The notes beneath the pieces are model-generated. The model had not been told where the DNA came from. It did no database searches and was given only the letters and a program-made list of their open reading frames with translations. Below are positions 22,712-31,302 of a stretch of DNA of 64,000 nucleotides, piece after piece; the stretch's first letter is position 1; each line of letters starts with the position of its first letter. Source of the stretch: Nitrospira sp. (GTDB lineage: Bacteria > Nitrospirota > Nitrospiria > Nitrospirales > Nitrospiraceae); the NCBI GenBank assembly GCA_020846195.1, contig JADLEJ010000061.1:44531-108530 (forward strand), in the 5' to 3' direction. A program made the translations under genes and the position numbers.

Positions 22712-25700
22712 ACTACCTTTTTCGACGAATCCAATATACCGCTAGAATTGTGGTTGTGTGTCTCAGTCTGGTGCAGGCACTCCTCCCCAACGCCCGTGAG
22801 GCCTCCGGCTTCACCCCCTCAGTGGGAGGGAGTGTGAACGGCATGCCGATCCAGTCCGGCTATGTTCTCACAGGAGGAATGACGACAACGGTGTATGCTG
22901 CCGGGCATGCAATACCATCCTCGTTTAATGCTTCCGGCTACTACGATGCCGTGATTTGGGCGCGTGCAGGGACGGTACTGTCATCCGAATGGGGCGGGCC
23001 ATGGATGGGGGGTATTATAGTACAGTGCGCACCAGGTGCTGGTGATGCAGGCGGATACCAAGCACGGAATCCACTTACTGACGGCCCTATTACCTCAATA
23101 TCGTGGGGGACAACCTGCTGGTCCTATGATCCTTCGATCGTCACCTTTTTTCATTATGCAAATCAGCCTAACGGGCCTGTCTTTCCTGACCCTCAACCGA
23201 ATGAAGCGGCGAATCCTGGGAACACCTGTCGTGCGGGCGATCCCTGTGATACCAAAACCGGACTCTACTACCAAGAAGATATCGACATTGTGTTGCCGGA
23301 TGTGATGCCGATCCAGTTGACGCGTACCTATCGCACGAAGGATACAGGAAAGCGGGTGTTCGGGATCGGGTCCAGCCATCCCTACGACCAGTCAATGTTG
23401 CGCGACGATCTGTGTACCGAGGTACGGGTAATCTTGCCCGACGGGGCGTATATTGCCTTTCTCCGCACCAGCGGGACCAATTGTTTGGACTCCACGCTGC
23501 AACACACCACGACACAAACGTCGTTCTATGCTGCGACGCTCGCCTGGGACCCTGTGGTTCAGCGCTATCGCTTGAAATTCAAAGACGGCACGGAGTGGCG
23601 GTTCAGTGAGTATGGCTCACTCGTGGCCATGATCGACCGCAACGGCAATACGACGACGCTCACGAGAGCAGCCGGAAGCGGGCTAGCGGGGAATCTGACC
23701 AAGATCACGACACCGAACGGCCGTTTTCTCACGTTTACCTACGATGCTGCGAATCGCATCACGCAGGTGACGGACATTCTCGGTCGGACCATTACCTATA
23801 CCTATGATGGTAGCGGCCGCTTGTGGAAGGTCACAAATCCGATGGCCGGTGTGAGCGAGTATACCTACGATACCTCTCATCGGTTGCTTACGGCGAAGGA
23901 GCCCAACGGCAATATCCACGTCACCAATACCTACGACGCCAATGGCCGAGTTGCGACGCAAACCCAGGCTGACGGCACCACCTATCAGTTCGCCTATACG
24001 CTGGATGGTAATGGAAACGTCATTCAGACCGACGTGACAGATCCGAGGGGGATTCTTAAACGCTTTATCTTCAATAGTACTGGACTGATCACAACTGTTA
24101 CCGATGCCTTTGGCCAGCCGGAGGCGCAGACCACCACCTACGAATGGCAGACGAATACCAACCTATTGCTCAGTGTGACCGATGCGCTCAATCGCAAGAC
24201 GGCCTATACGTATGACAGCAAGGGCAATACGCTGACGGTCACGAAGCTGGCGACGACTGCGAATGCGGTCACGACGACGTTTACCTATGAGCCGGTCTAT
24301 AACCAAGTGGCGACGGTTACGGATCCACTCAACCACACGACGACGTTCGGATACGATGCCAAAGGCAATCTCACCACGATCACCAATGCCTTGAACAAGA
24401 CCACCACGATCACGGTGAATGTGCAAGGCCAGCCGCTGACCGTCGCCGATCCGCTGAGCAATGTCACCACGTTCACCTATGAGCTGGGCGATTTGGTGAA
24501 AATCAAAGATCCGTTGAACCGCGAAACGCAGCGGATGCTCGATGCGGCCGGGCGTCTCAGGACCGTGACGAATCCGCTGGGGCAGAAGACGCGCTACACG
24601 CCCGATGCGCTCGACCGCATCACCCAGTTGACCGATGCCATCAACGGCACGACCGCCTTCACCTATGACGCCAACAGCAATCTCTTGACCGTCACCGATG
24701 CGAAATCCCAGCAGACGGTGTATACCTATTCCAATATGAATCGGCCGGCCACCCGTAAAGACCCGCTGATTCACACCGAGACCTACACCTACGATAATAA
24801 CGGCAATGTGGCGACCGTGACGGATCGGAAGAGCCAGGTCACGACTTACACCTATGATCCGTTGAACCGGCGAACCAAAGCCACGTTCCAGGATGGGACG
24901 AGTACCAACTACACTTATGATGTGGGGAACAGGGTCACCCAAGTCCAGGAAAAGAATGCAGGTGGCACCGTCACGGCCACGATCGCAAGAACCTACGATG
25001 GCTTGGATCGCCTCACGCAAGAAGTCACGGCGCAGGGTACGGTGAGCTATGCCTATGATGCGGGGAGTCGAAGGACGAGTATGACGGTGGCGGGTCAGCC
25101 GACGGTGACGTACACCTACGACAATGCGAATCGGCTCACGCAGATTCAGCAGGGGACGAGCACGGTGACGCTTGGGTACGACAACGCTGACCGTCGCACC
25201 AGTGTGAGCTATCCCAACGGCAACAGTGTCACGTATGCCTACAATGCGGCGTCCGAACTTATGAGCCTCACCTATAAGTCCGGTGCCACAGCAATCGGCG
25301 ATTTGACCTACACCTATGATTTGGCGGGCAACCGGATCAAAACCGGCGGGATGTTCGCCCGCACCAGCATTTCTCCGGCGCTTGCGGCGACAACCTATAA
25401 CGCCAACAACCAGCAGATCGCTTTTGGTGCCAATACCCTCGGCTACGATTTCAACGGCAATCTCACCAGCGTGACCGATTCGAGCGGGACAGCGACGTAT
25501 ACGTGGAACGCGAGAAACCAGCTGACGGGGATGAGTGCCACCGGCTTCTCCGCCAGCTTTACCTACGACCCCTTTGGGCGACGAACCGGCAAAACCATCA
25601 ACGGCACTACCACGAACTTTGTCTACGATGGGCTCAATCCAGTCCAAGAGAAGAACGGCGCCACCATTACGGCCAACTTACTTGCCGGCCTCGGCCTCGA

Positions 25701-26418
25701 TGAATTCTTCACCAGAACCGACGGAGTCGGCAGCCGAGCACTCCTGACCGACGCCCTGGGCTCGACCGTGGCCTTAGGCGACAGCACCGGTACGCTCCAG
25801 ACGCAGTACACCTATGAGCCATTTGGCTATGTGACGACCAGCGGTGCAGCTTCAACAAGCAGCTACAAGTACACAAGCCGAGAAGATGATGGCACCGGGT
25901 TGTACTACTATCGGGCGCGCTACTATCATCCACGGCTGCAGCGGTTTATCAGTGAAGATCCGATTGGGTTTGGTGGTGGAGATGCCAATCTATATGGATA
26001 TGTAGGAGGGAATCCTCTTACTTGGCGTGACCCGACGGGCTATTTTGCAATGGCTCTCCCACTTGTTCCTCCATTGATCGATGTAGGGATTGCGGTAGGG
26101 GGGATAATTGCTGGAGGAATTGCCGGACAGATTATTGCCGATCTGATAGATAGTATCCACTCAAGAAATGACTGGACAGGTGAGCCTGGTTCAGAATCTG
26201 ATTGCCTCACGAAGGGTGGGCAAAAGAAGCAGACAAGGCGCTACGGATCAGATGGATTCCCTGATGTTGACACTGACTGGGATCATAGTCATGGGCAGGG
26301 GAAGCCGCACGTTCATGATTGGAATCGGCCTCCAGGCGGAGGTCCGCCTACAAAAGACAACCGTAGTCCAGGCCGACCGCCGGTACCGGGGGATCCTGGT
26401 TTTCCGAAAGTGAGGTAA
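22708..26418 (+). CDS. Rhs-repeat polymorphic toxin with variable C-terminal tip
   Basis: 1236 residues. N-terminal hydrophobic signal-like segment; a DUF6531-type entry region (about 170-250, GDPCDTKTGLYYQEDIDI and PIQLTRTYRT); more than twenty YD repeats (about 310-1040); and the Rhs core motif YYRARYYHPRLQRFISEDP with GYVGGNPLTWRDPTGY near residue 1110. The variable tip (1113-1236) has a small hydrophobic Gly/Ala stretch and then DWDHSHGQGKPHVHDW and a Pro/Gly-rich end. The Asp/His pattern suggests a metal-dependent or acid-base hydrolase tip such as a nuclease, by inference. The repeats form a shell that encloses the tip. The immunity-like gene follows after 6 nt. Confidence 0.9.
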   Translation: MNYLFRRIQYTARIVVVCLSLVQALLPNAREASGFTPSVGGSVNGMPIQSGYVLTGGMTTTVYAAGHAIPSSFNASGYYDAVIWARAGTVLSSEWGGPWMGGIIVQCAPGAGDAGGYQARNPLTDGPITSISWGTTCWSYDPSIVTFFHYANQPNGPVFPDPQPNEAANPGNTCRAGDPCDTKTGLYYQEDIDIVLPDVMPIQLTRTYRTKDTGKRVFGIGSSHPYDQSMLRDDLCTEVRVILPDGAYIAFLRTSGTNCLDSTLQHTTTQTSFYAATLAWDPVVQRYRLKFKDGTEWRFSEYGSLVAMIDRNGNTTTLTRAAGSGLAGNLTKITTPNGRFLTFTYDAANRITQVTDILGRTITYTYDGSGRLWKVTNPMAGVSEYTYDTSHRLLTAKEPNGNIHVTNTYDANGRVATQTQADGTTYQFAYTLDGNGNVIQTDVTDPRGILKRFIFNSTGLITTVTDAFGQPEAQTTTYEWQTNTNLLLSVTDALNRKTAYTYDSKGNTLTVTKLATTANAVTTTFTYEPVYNQVATVTDPLNHTTTFGYDAKGNLTTITNALNKTTTITVNVQGQPLTVADPLSNVTTFTYELGDLVKIKDPLNRETQRMLDAAGRLRTVTNPLGQKTRYTPDALDRITQLTDAINGTTAFTYDANSNLLTVTDAKSQQTVYTYSNMNRPATRKDPLIHTETYTYDNNGNVATVTDRKSQVTTYTYDPLNRRTKATFQDGTSTNYTYDVGNRVTQVQEKNAGGTVTATIARTYDGLDRLTQEVTAQGTVSYAYDAGSRRTSMTVAGQPTVTYTYDNANRLTQIQQGTSTVTLGYDNADRRTSVSYPNGNSVTYAYNAASELMSLTYKSGATAIGDLTYTYDLAGNRIKTGGMFARTSISPALAATTYNANNQQIAFGANTLGYDFNGNLTSVTDSSGTATYTWNARNQLTGMSATGFSASFTYDPFGRRTGKTINGTTTNFVYDGLNPVQEKNGATITANLLAGLGLDEFFTRTDGVGSRALLTDALGSTVALGDSTGTLQTQYTYEPFGYVTTSGAASTSSYKYTSREDDGTGLYYYRARYYHPRLQRFISEDPIGFGGGDANLYGYVGGNPLTWRDPTGYFAMALPLVPPLIDVGIAVGGIIAGGIAGQIIADLIDSIHSRNDWTGEPGSESDCLTKGGQKKQTRRYGSDGFPDVDTDWDHSHGQGKPHVHDWNRPPGGGPPTKDNRSPGRPPVPGDPGFPKVR

Positions 26419-26424
26419 AGTTCA

Positions 26425-26808
26425 ATGGAACAACCGAGATTGCATGATGGTCTCCTAGAGGGACTTCATGTCAAGGCGGACAAGTCTGCAACTCTTTGTT
26501 TAAAAGATGTAGGTGGGGTGCAATATGAATTGAAGCTGGATTCGGTTGAATATCTTCTTGCAAACGAATTTCGAGAAGGAAATATTATTCTTGATCTCAC
26601 GATCGAGCGGGGCAAGGATTGCAACGGCTCCCTTCTTCGGGCGCTTTTTGACAGCAACTATCTAAAAAATCATCCTGAATTTTTAGATGCTCTGCAACGG
26701 AGAATAGAAACCGAAGATCTAGCATTAGTATCTATTGATCCCTCTTACGGATGCTCCTTTCTTGCGCTATGCAGGACTATTAACTGGAGGGTGATGACAT
26801 CAGGTTGA
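26425..26808 (+). CDS. Probable immunity protein to the Rhs tip
   Basis: 127 residues, small and acidic, no signal peptide, beginning 6 nt after the Rhs stop. Position and size are those of an immunity gene, which would neutralise the toxic tip in the cytoplasm. Text-like features include GLLEGLHVKADKSATLCLKD and FREGNIILDLTIERG, a two-strand start suggesting a beta-rich fold. AT content is higher than the Rhs core, as is common for toxin-tip/immunity cassettes that are exchanged as a unit. No named family recognised. Confidence 0.65.
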   Translation: MEQPRLHDGLLEGLHVKADKSATLCLKDVGGVQYELKLDSVEYLLANEFREGNIILDLTIERGKDCNGSLLRALFDSNYLKNHPEFLDALQRRIETEDLALVSIDPSYGCSFLALCRTINWRVMTSG

Positions 26809-26869
26809 TAGCAGAAATGGGGTGCCGCAACTGTCTTGAAAGTCAAGCTGACTGACAGGTTGCCACCCG

Positions 26870-26989
26870 CTATGGCGTCCCATTCTTCAGCATCGCATTC
26901 AAGATGGTAAGTAGCCTGCGCCTATAGTCCGTCAACGCCAGTTTCTTCGCTTTCCGCGTCTGACAAAGGCTCTGATAGAACCCTCGGAC
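26870..26989 (-). pseudogene. C-terminal remnant of an IS110-family transposase
   Basis: On the minus strand the frame reads RGFYQSLCQTRKAKK, then LALTDYRRR and LLTILNAMLKNGTP before a stop. This is the conserved tail of IS110/IS1111 DEDD transposases (FY.RL..RGK.KK.AL... RKLLTILNAMLK.GT). A stop codon lies just upstream in frame, and only about 40 codons remain. The element is inactive. It marks an old insertion beside the Rhs cassette. Confidence 0.7.
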
Positions 26990-27008
26990 CTAAGATGGGT
27001 TTAGACCG

Positions 27009-27181
27009 GACAACGCGAGCCGCCGCACGAGCATGACTTTGGCTGGACAGGCCGCCGTGGCCTACGGTTATGACAATGCCAATCGGCTGACGACGATCAC
27101 GCAAGGATCGAGTTCGGTCACCATCGGCTATGATGATGCTGACAGAAGAGCTAGTCTGACGCTGCCAACGAGAACAGCGTC
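27009..27181 (+). pseudogene. Orphan Rhs YD-repeat fragment
   Basis: Reads DNASRRTSMTLAGQAAVAY, then GYDNANRLTTITQGSSSVTI and GYDDADRRASLTLP. It aligns residue for residue with about 58 residues of the intact Rhs protein encoded near 25062-25235, but differs at many codons, so it comes from a different Rhs gene and not from a recent copy. A 1-nt deletion after LP breaks the frame, and the match stops at the left REP of the transposase unit. Confidence 0.75.
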
Positions 27182-27213
27182 GAAAGGGAAATAAAAGGGG
27201 TCGGGAGTCTTTT
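27179..27213 (+). repeat. Left REP sequence
   Basis: Contains the core AAAAGGGGTCGGGAGTCTTT (27193-27212), exactly inverted at 27927-27946. Similarity continues outward through GAAAGGGA, giving arms of about 35 nt with a 1-nt gap and a few mismatches. Confidence 0.8.
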
Positions 27214-27251
27214 CTTGACAGGGCCATACCGCTTTCGGTAGAAACTTCTGC

Positions 27252-27923
27252 ATGCCACGCCGTCCACGCCTCGCTGCTGGTGACCTCGCCTATCACGTCT
27301 TGAACCGTCGCGTGGGGCGACTCCCCCTCTTTGAGAAGCCCGCTGACTATGCTGCCTTTGCAAAGATCCTCGCCGAAGCTCACGTTCAGACCAAGATTCG
27401 CATTGCCGCCTATTGCTTGATGCCCAATCACTGGCATCTCTTCCTCTGGCCTCGACATGACGGAGAACTCTCCGAAGTCCTCCGCTGGATCACCGTGACC
27501 CATACGCAACGCTGGCATGCCCATCATCACACTTCCGGAACTGGCCCCGTCTATCAAGGCCGCTTTAAGTCGTTTCCGGTGCAGACCGATGAACATTTCC
27601 TGGCCGTCGCGCGCTACGTGGAGCGCAATGCCCTGCGAGCCAAGCTGGTGAATCGTGCAGAAGACTGGCAATGGTCGAGCCTCTGGCGGCGGGATCAACG
27701 AGACGACAACCTCAGGACGTGGCTCAGTGACTGGCCTGTGGAGCGCCCACGGGATTGGCTGGTGCGCGTGAATCGTCCGCAGACGGCATCGGAGTTGGCC
27801 GCTCTCCGGGTAAGCGTTCAGCGAGGTCGCCCGTTCGGTGACGAGGGCTGGGTCCGGCGAATGGCCAAGCGGTTTGGGATGGAAACAACGCTCCGACCGC
27901 GTGGGCGACCGAAAGGGTCGTGA
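27252..27923 (+). CDS. REP-associated tyrosine transposase (Y1_Tnp / TnpA_REP)
   Basis: 223 residues. HUH motif in CLMPNHWHLFLW (two His around Trp), GPVYQGRFKSFPVQ, catalytic Tyr expected in RYVERN, and EDWQWSSL, all standard for the RAYT branch of Y1 transposases. The enzyme nicks single-stranded REP DNA and forms a 5'-phosphotyrosine bond. The frame is intact and could be functional. The basic C-terminal tail (RPRGRPKGS) probably binds DNA. Flanked closely by inverted REP copies, its expected substrates. Confidence 0.93.
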   Translation: MPRRPRLAAGDLAYHVLNRRVGRLPLFEKPADYAAFAKILAEAHVQTKIRIAAYCLMPNHWHLFLWPRHDGELSEVLRWITVTHTQRWHAHHHTSGTGPVYQGRFKSFPVQTDEHFLAVARYVERNALRAKLVNRAEDWQWSSLWRRDQRDDNLRTWLSDWPVERPRDWLVRVNRPQTASELAALRVSVQRGRPFGDEGWVRRMAKRFGMETTLRPRGRPKGS

Positions 27924-27959
27924 AACAAAGACTCCCGACCCCTTTTCGTCCCTTTCGTC
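27924..27959 (-). repeat. Right REP sequence (inverted)
   Basis: Exact 20-nt inverted copy of the left core (27927-27946) with outward similarity through CCCTTTCGTC. Lies immediately after the transposase stop. Confidence 0.8.
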
Positions 27960-27960
27960 C

Positions 27961-28365
27961 ATTGATGTAGGATCGGCGAGGTATCAGCTATCTGGATTTT
28001 TGGGAGGTTTTTCTAATCAAGGTGACAATGCGATGGTGACTGCGAGCTTTCTGGATAGCTCAGCTGCTCCGATTGGACTTGGGACTATCGGTCCAGTCAC
28101 GAGCGGGGATCGGAATAATGTCACTGGACTGTTAGAGCGAACGGCAGACGGCATTGTTCCGGTTGGGACTCGTGCCATAGCCATCCGCATGGCATTAACT
28201 CGCATTGGAGGATCGTACAATGATGGGTATGCCGATAATTTGTCTCTGAAATTGTCCCCAGTACCCATCCCAGCAGCCGTATGGCTCTTTGGAAGCGGCC
28301 TGGTTGCTGTGGGTACGCTAGTCCGACGTAAGCGAAAGGCAGTGTTTCATACCATAGTTTCCTAG
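27961..28365 (+). pseudogene. 5'-truncated PEP-CTERM-like exported protein
   Basis: The frame is open from the right REP to a stop at 28365, but has no start or signal peptide of its own. Residues read as a beta-rich extracellular domain ending DGYADNLSLKL, a motif seen at the end of many carbohydrate-binding-like PEP-CTERM domains. Then comes the sorting tail PVPIPAAVWLFGSGLVAVG followed by VRRKRK: a VPxPAAVWLFGSG motif, a membrane helix and a basic end. Such tails are processed by exosortase. The N-terminal half was lost at the transposase insertion. Confidence 0.75.
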
Positions 28366-28380
28366 CTTAGCTAGGTCCAA

Positions 28381-28411
28381 AAGAAAGGCGTCGGGAGTCT
28401 TTGTTTTTTTC
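28381..28411 (+). repeat. Third, solo REP copy
   Basis: GGCGTCGGGAGTCTTTGTTT shares GTCGGGAGTCTTT with the left REP and the extra GTTT with the right one. Same orientation as the left copy. It ends in a T-run and sits between the truncated gene and the convergent gene at 28440, so it may also act in transcription termination. Confidence 0.65.
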
Positions 28412-28439
28412 TATGAGTCGGTCAAATTCCGACCGTGCG

Positions 28440-29084
28440 CTACAGCACTTCTTTGCCGGTGACGGTTTCGCCTTTGAGGCATTGCTTTAGCACGTCGCGT
28501 GCGGCAAGGCCTGAATGCCATTCGAGTTCGAACACCTTCGTGCCTGCATAATCGATCTTGAAATTCAGCTTGTCTTCCATTCCGGCGAGTGCGGCTTCAA
28601 TCGTGGGCACTGCAAATAGGAGCTGATCGGAATTCTCCGCGATGGTGGAATTGAAGACCGTCACCGTCTCTGGCGCATCGGTGCCCTGTTTCAAGGTGAC
28701 CTTAACTTTCTGCGTATCCTTAGGGTTGTCCGGCCGCGGGAATGAAGGAATGGGGTTCACCGCAATAAATCCAAGCAAGGCGCCTTTATAGCCGCCGCCT
28801 GGGCCAACAATGCTAATCATCTGATCCTTTTGCCAATACACAGCGGTACAAGCCTCGCCGGGCTTTGCCCCTTGCTTGCCTTGAAAGAATTGCCAGAACC
28901 CGTGTTCCATTTTCTCTCGTCTCGGGTCGTTGAGTACTTTGTTCTTGGACGTGTCGATGGCATCCTTTGCGTTGATCTCCTTTTTGGCAGTCGAGACCAA
29001 ATCGTCCATGGGATCATAGGAACCAGCTTGTGCAAGACCGGTGGCCACGCACAATGGGAGTACTAGTAACGGGAGCATCTTCAT
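28440..29084 (-). CDS. Putative periplasmic protein of unknown function
   Basis: 214 residues from the ATG at 29084, preceded by AGAGG; upstream in-frame codons lie in the neighbouring gene and do not resemble a signal. Clear Sec signal (MKMLPLLVLPLCVATGLAQA). The mature region has a charged helix (about 25-60), HGFWQFFQGKQGAKPGEACT, and GPGGGYKGALLGFIAV, suggesting a compact beta domain, and two Cys residues. No family recognised. Starts 10 nt after the gene at 29095-30249, with which it forms an operon. Confidence 0.6.
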   Translation of the reverse strand: MKMLPLLVLPLCVATGLAQAGSYDPMDDLVSTAKKEINAKDAIDTSKNKVLNDPRREKMEHGFWQFFQGKQGAKPGEACTAVYWQKDQMISIVGPGGGYKGALLGFIAVNPIPSFPRPDNPKDTQKVKVTLKQGTDAPETVTVFNSTIAENSDQLLFAVPTIEAALAGMEDKLNFKIDYAGTKVFELEWHSGLAARDVLKQCLKGETVTGKEVL

Positions 29085-29094
29085 CTTTGACCTC

Positions 29095-30249
29095 TTATTT
29101 AGGAACTTCCAACAATCCATCGCAGGCAAACCGCACTTTGCCGATCTGATTTGAGCTTGCCCATATCCGCACATCGACGACCCGAGGTGTGTTGTTGCTA
29201 TCGGGGTGCATCACGAATTGTACGTTGCAATGCTCATACAACCCTTCTTCCCACACTGCACCCTGTCGATTGCCGACGATCACGCGATTGTCGAACTCGT
29301 TGCCATAGCTGAGGAAGCTCAGTTTGCCGGCAGTGGATGTAATGGGTGCCCCCATGGTTGCCCCCACATCGGTTTCCGTTTTGCCTTCCCACACCGTCAA
29401 CATGTGGAACTCGTTTCGCGACAGCCGTCTTCCCTCTCGAATATCTGCGGCAAGTTTTTTAAACGCGGATTCCCCATCCATTTTCTTGATGTTCGCCTCG
29501 AGTTCCGATTTGATTCCTGAAGCTACTTGGTCGTATTGCTTTTTGAGCTGCTCCATCTTGGCGTTATATTCTTCCGTCTCTTTTTTAGTCGGGCGGCGCG
29601 ACCATTTCCCCGTGGGGTCTGGGCGTTTGGCCTCAAGCCATAAGATGGTCCAGGCAAAGGTCAGATAGTCCGGAGGCCTCTGCTGGCTAATCAATTGGAA
29701 ATCGCTCGGGAGCCCGATGGTTTCGATATCTTTCTTGAAGAGATCCACATTCTTAGCCGTGGCGGCTTTGATTATGGCATTGCGCAGCACATCTTCGTTG
29801 CACGCGACTTTGTGCAGCTTGAGCAGGACCGGTGAGGAAGAGGTGCGCCATTCGCCAGCCGGCAAATTCTCGCTTTTAATGTCTTCTCGCCGCAGCTTCC
29901 AACTGCCTTCTCCTACCCGCACCCTGACCGGCGCATCGAACGCCGGCTGTGGAATACTCTTGCCGTCGTAGGTCTGTTTGGCAACGCATTCGAATTGGAG
30001 CCGCAAGTCGCTGAATTCAGGTTTGTCGGGGTGTTCGTAGACGATCGTGGTATCCAGCTCTCGCACCTGAACTGGACCAAGGATTTTGTCCATAGGGGTT
30101 CTATCGAACACCACGTTGAAGTTGGCGAAATAGGCCTCGCGGTTTCCTTGGTCGCCTTGAATATGGACAAGTGCCGATTGCGCACACACTTGTCCAGCAA
30201 AGAGGCAGCTCCCAATCAGGCAGCCGACAAGAGTAACAATCGTCTTCAT
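29095..30249 (-). CDS. Putative periplasmic protein with a possible BamE/SmpA-like C-terminal domain
   Basis: 384 residues with a Sec signal ending near AQS. The middle (about 215-275) is a charged helix likely to form a coiled coil. The C-terminal 100 residues (LTVWEGKTETDVGATMGAP, then SFLSYGNEFDNRVIVGN and VVDVRIWAS) follow the pattern of BamE/SmpA-like modules: a helix with EGKTETDV, a Gly-Pro turn, then strands. That is inference by pattern only. First gene of a two-gene operon of exported proteins, next to the mobile-element debris. Confidence 0.6.
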   Translation of the reverse strand: MKTIVTLVGCLIGSCLFAGQVCAQSALVHIQGDQGNREAYFANFNVVFDRTPMDKILGPVQVRELDTTIVYEHPDKPEFSDLRLQFECVAKQTYDGKSIPQPAFDAPVRVRVGEGSWKLRREDIKSENLPAGEWRTSSSPVLLKLHKVACNEDVLRNAIIKAATAKNVDLFKKDIETIGLPSDFQLISQQRPPDYLTFAWTILWLEAKRPDPTGKWSRRPTKKETEEYNAKMEQLKKQYDQVASGIKSELEANIKKMDGESAFKKLAADIREGRRLSRNEFHMLTVWEGKTETDVGATMGAPITSTAGKLSFLSYGNEFDNRVIVGNRQGAVWEEGLYEHCNVQFVMHPDSNNTPRVVDVRIWASSNQIGKVRFACDGLLEVPK

Positions 30250-30663
30250 CGTTCATTCCCCTTGGTTCCGTCTGTAGTCACTGAAGAGTCGTGGGGTCGG
30301 TACGAGTCCAACGGCTATGGAGTTGGAGTTCGATGGCCATTGCCTCAAGGTATTCGACTATACAGCGTAGGTTGTTCTTCTCATAGTTTTTTATGACCAG
30401 GACTTGAACGATGGAAATGGCGAGTAGGGGAGCGTAGAGCGGACTGTCGATATGCGATGAGGTGATCTAGTGTGATGGTATTGCCGTGCATCGCCGGTTT
30501 ATCCTTGCAGCGAAAGATTGTCGCGCGGCCTTTAAGTCCGCCCCAATTCGCTTTGACTTTCACAGCGTTGGACCGTATTCTTAGTGGCTCGCCGGTTATG
30601 CGGAAGATTGTACGGAAAACAGATATCGGCGGGAGATGGACAACGAAGATGGAGGATCGTCGA

Positions 30664-31293
30664 GTGATGAATCAAACTTGCAAAATGGTGGGTTCGAGTG
30701 TCCTTGTGCTGTGCGGCGCAATGCTGCTCAGCGGCTGCATGGTGCTGGAAGAAAAGTACAATGCAGAGAAAGCGCGGAGCTTGAATTTCCAGCGTTTGCT
30801 GGCCCAGGAAGAAAAGCGGACGGCGGAGCTCGATAGCGAAGCCAAGCGGACGAAGAAGGAATTGGTTGAGTTCGAGGCGAGGAATCGCGAATTGACGGCC
30901 CAGGTGCAATCGGCGCGCGAGCAGATGGGGCGGCTCCAGGAAGAAACAGAGGCCATTAAAGAGTCGGCGATGCTGGAGCGGAAGGCGATGCAGGATATGC
31001 GGAAAGGGTCGGCGGCCAAGCCCAAGAAGGTCGATGAGCTGGCGTCGTTGTCGCGTGAGGCGGATGCGCTCTTGCGGGATTCGGCGAAAGACATGTCCAG
31101 CCTGGCTGTCCCCATGGAAGCCGCCAAGCCCGCCGCCAAGGCCGGGAGCACCATTCACCTGGTCAAGCCTGGAGAAACGTTGTTTCGCGTTAGCCGGACG
31201 TATGGCGTCTCGATCGACAAATTGAAAAAGTGGAACAAGTTGTCCGACGACATTATTGAAGTCGGTCAGAAACTCATTGTTGGGATGGAATAG
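30664..31293 (+). CDS. LysM lipoprotein with coiled coil
   Basis: About 209 residues. GGAGG at 30651 gives ideal spacing (8 nt) to the GTG at 30664; the ATG at 30667 is the alternative. Lipobox LLSGC, then a long heptad helix (about 28-110, Glu/Lys/Arg-rich), a linker, and a C-terminal LysM domain (about 163-209, IHLVKPGETLFRVSRTYGVS). LysM binds peptidoglycan glycan, so the protein likely bridges the outer membrane and cell wall. trpE starts only 9 nt after its stop, so the trp operon may be read from this gene's promoter. Confidence 0.85.
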   Translation: MMNQTCKMVGSSVLVLCGAMLLSGCMVLEEKYNAEKARSLNFQRLLAQEEKRTAELDSEAKRTKKELVEFEARNRELTAQVQSAREQMGRLQEETEAIKESAMLERKAMQDMRKGSAAKPKKVDELASLSREADALLRDSAKDMSSLAVPMEAAKPAAKAGSTIHLVKPGETLFRVSRTYGVSIDKLKKWNKLSDDIIEVGQKLIVGME

Positions 31294-31302
31294 TTTCTCG
31301 GC

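Larger units (their letters stand above)
27179..27959. mobile_element. REP-flanked transposase unit (RAYT element)
   Basis: A 781-bp unit: left REP, one HUH transposase gene, right REP in opposite orientation. The left end abuts an Rhs fragment and the right end abuts a 5'-truncated gene, so its insertion, or associated deletion, separated unrelated sequences. A further solo REP lies 420 bp downstream. RAYTs are domesticated IS200/IS605 relatives that spread REP sequences. Confidence 0.75.

Noticed and set aside
24163..25647. A 494-codon open frame on the minus strand
   Set aside because: It is antisense to the YD repeats of the Rhs gene and follows their periodicity; no family features.
26922..27962. 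A 346-codon minus-strand frame across the transposase
   Set aside because: Antisense to the RAYT gene; it also runs through the IS110 tail in a different phase from the transposase reading.
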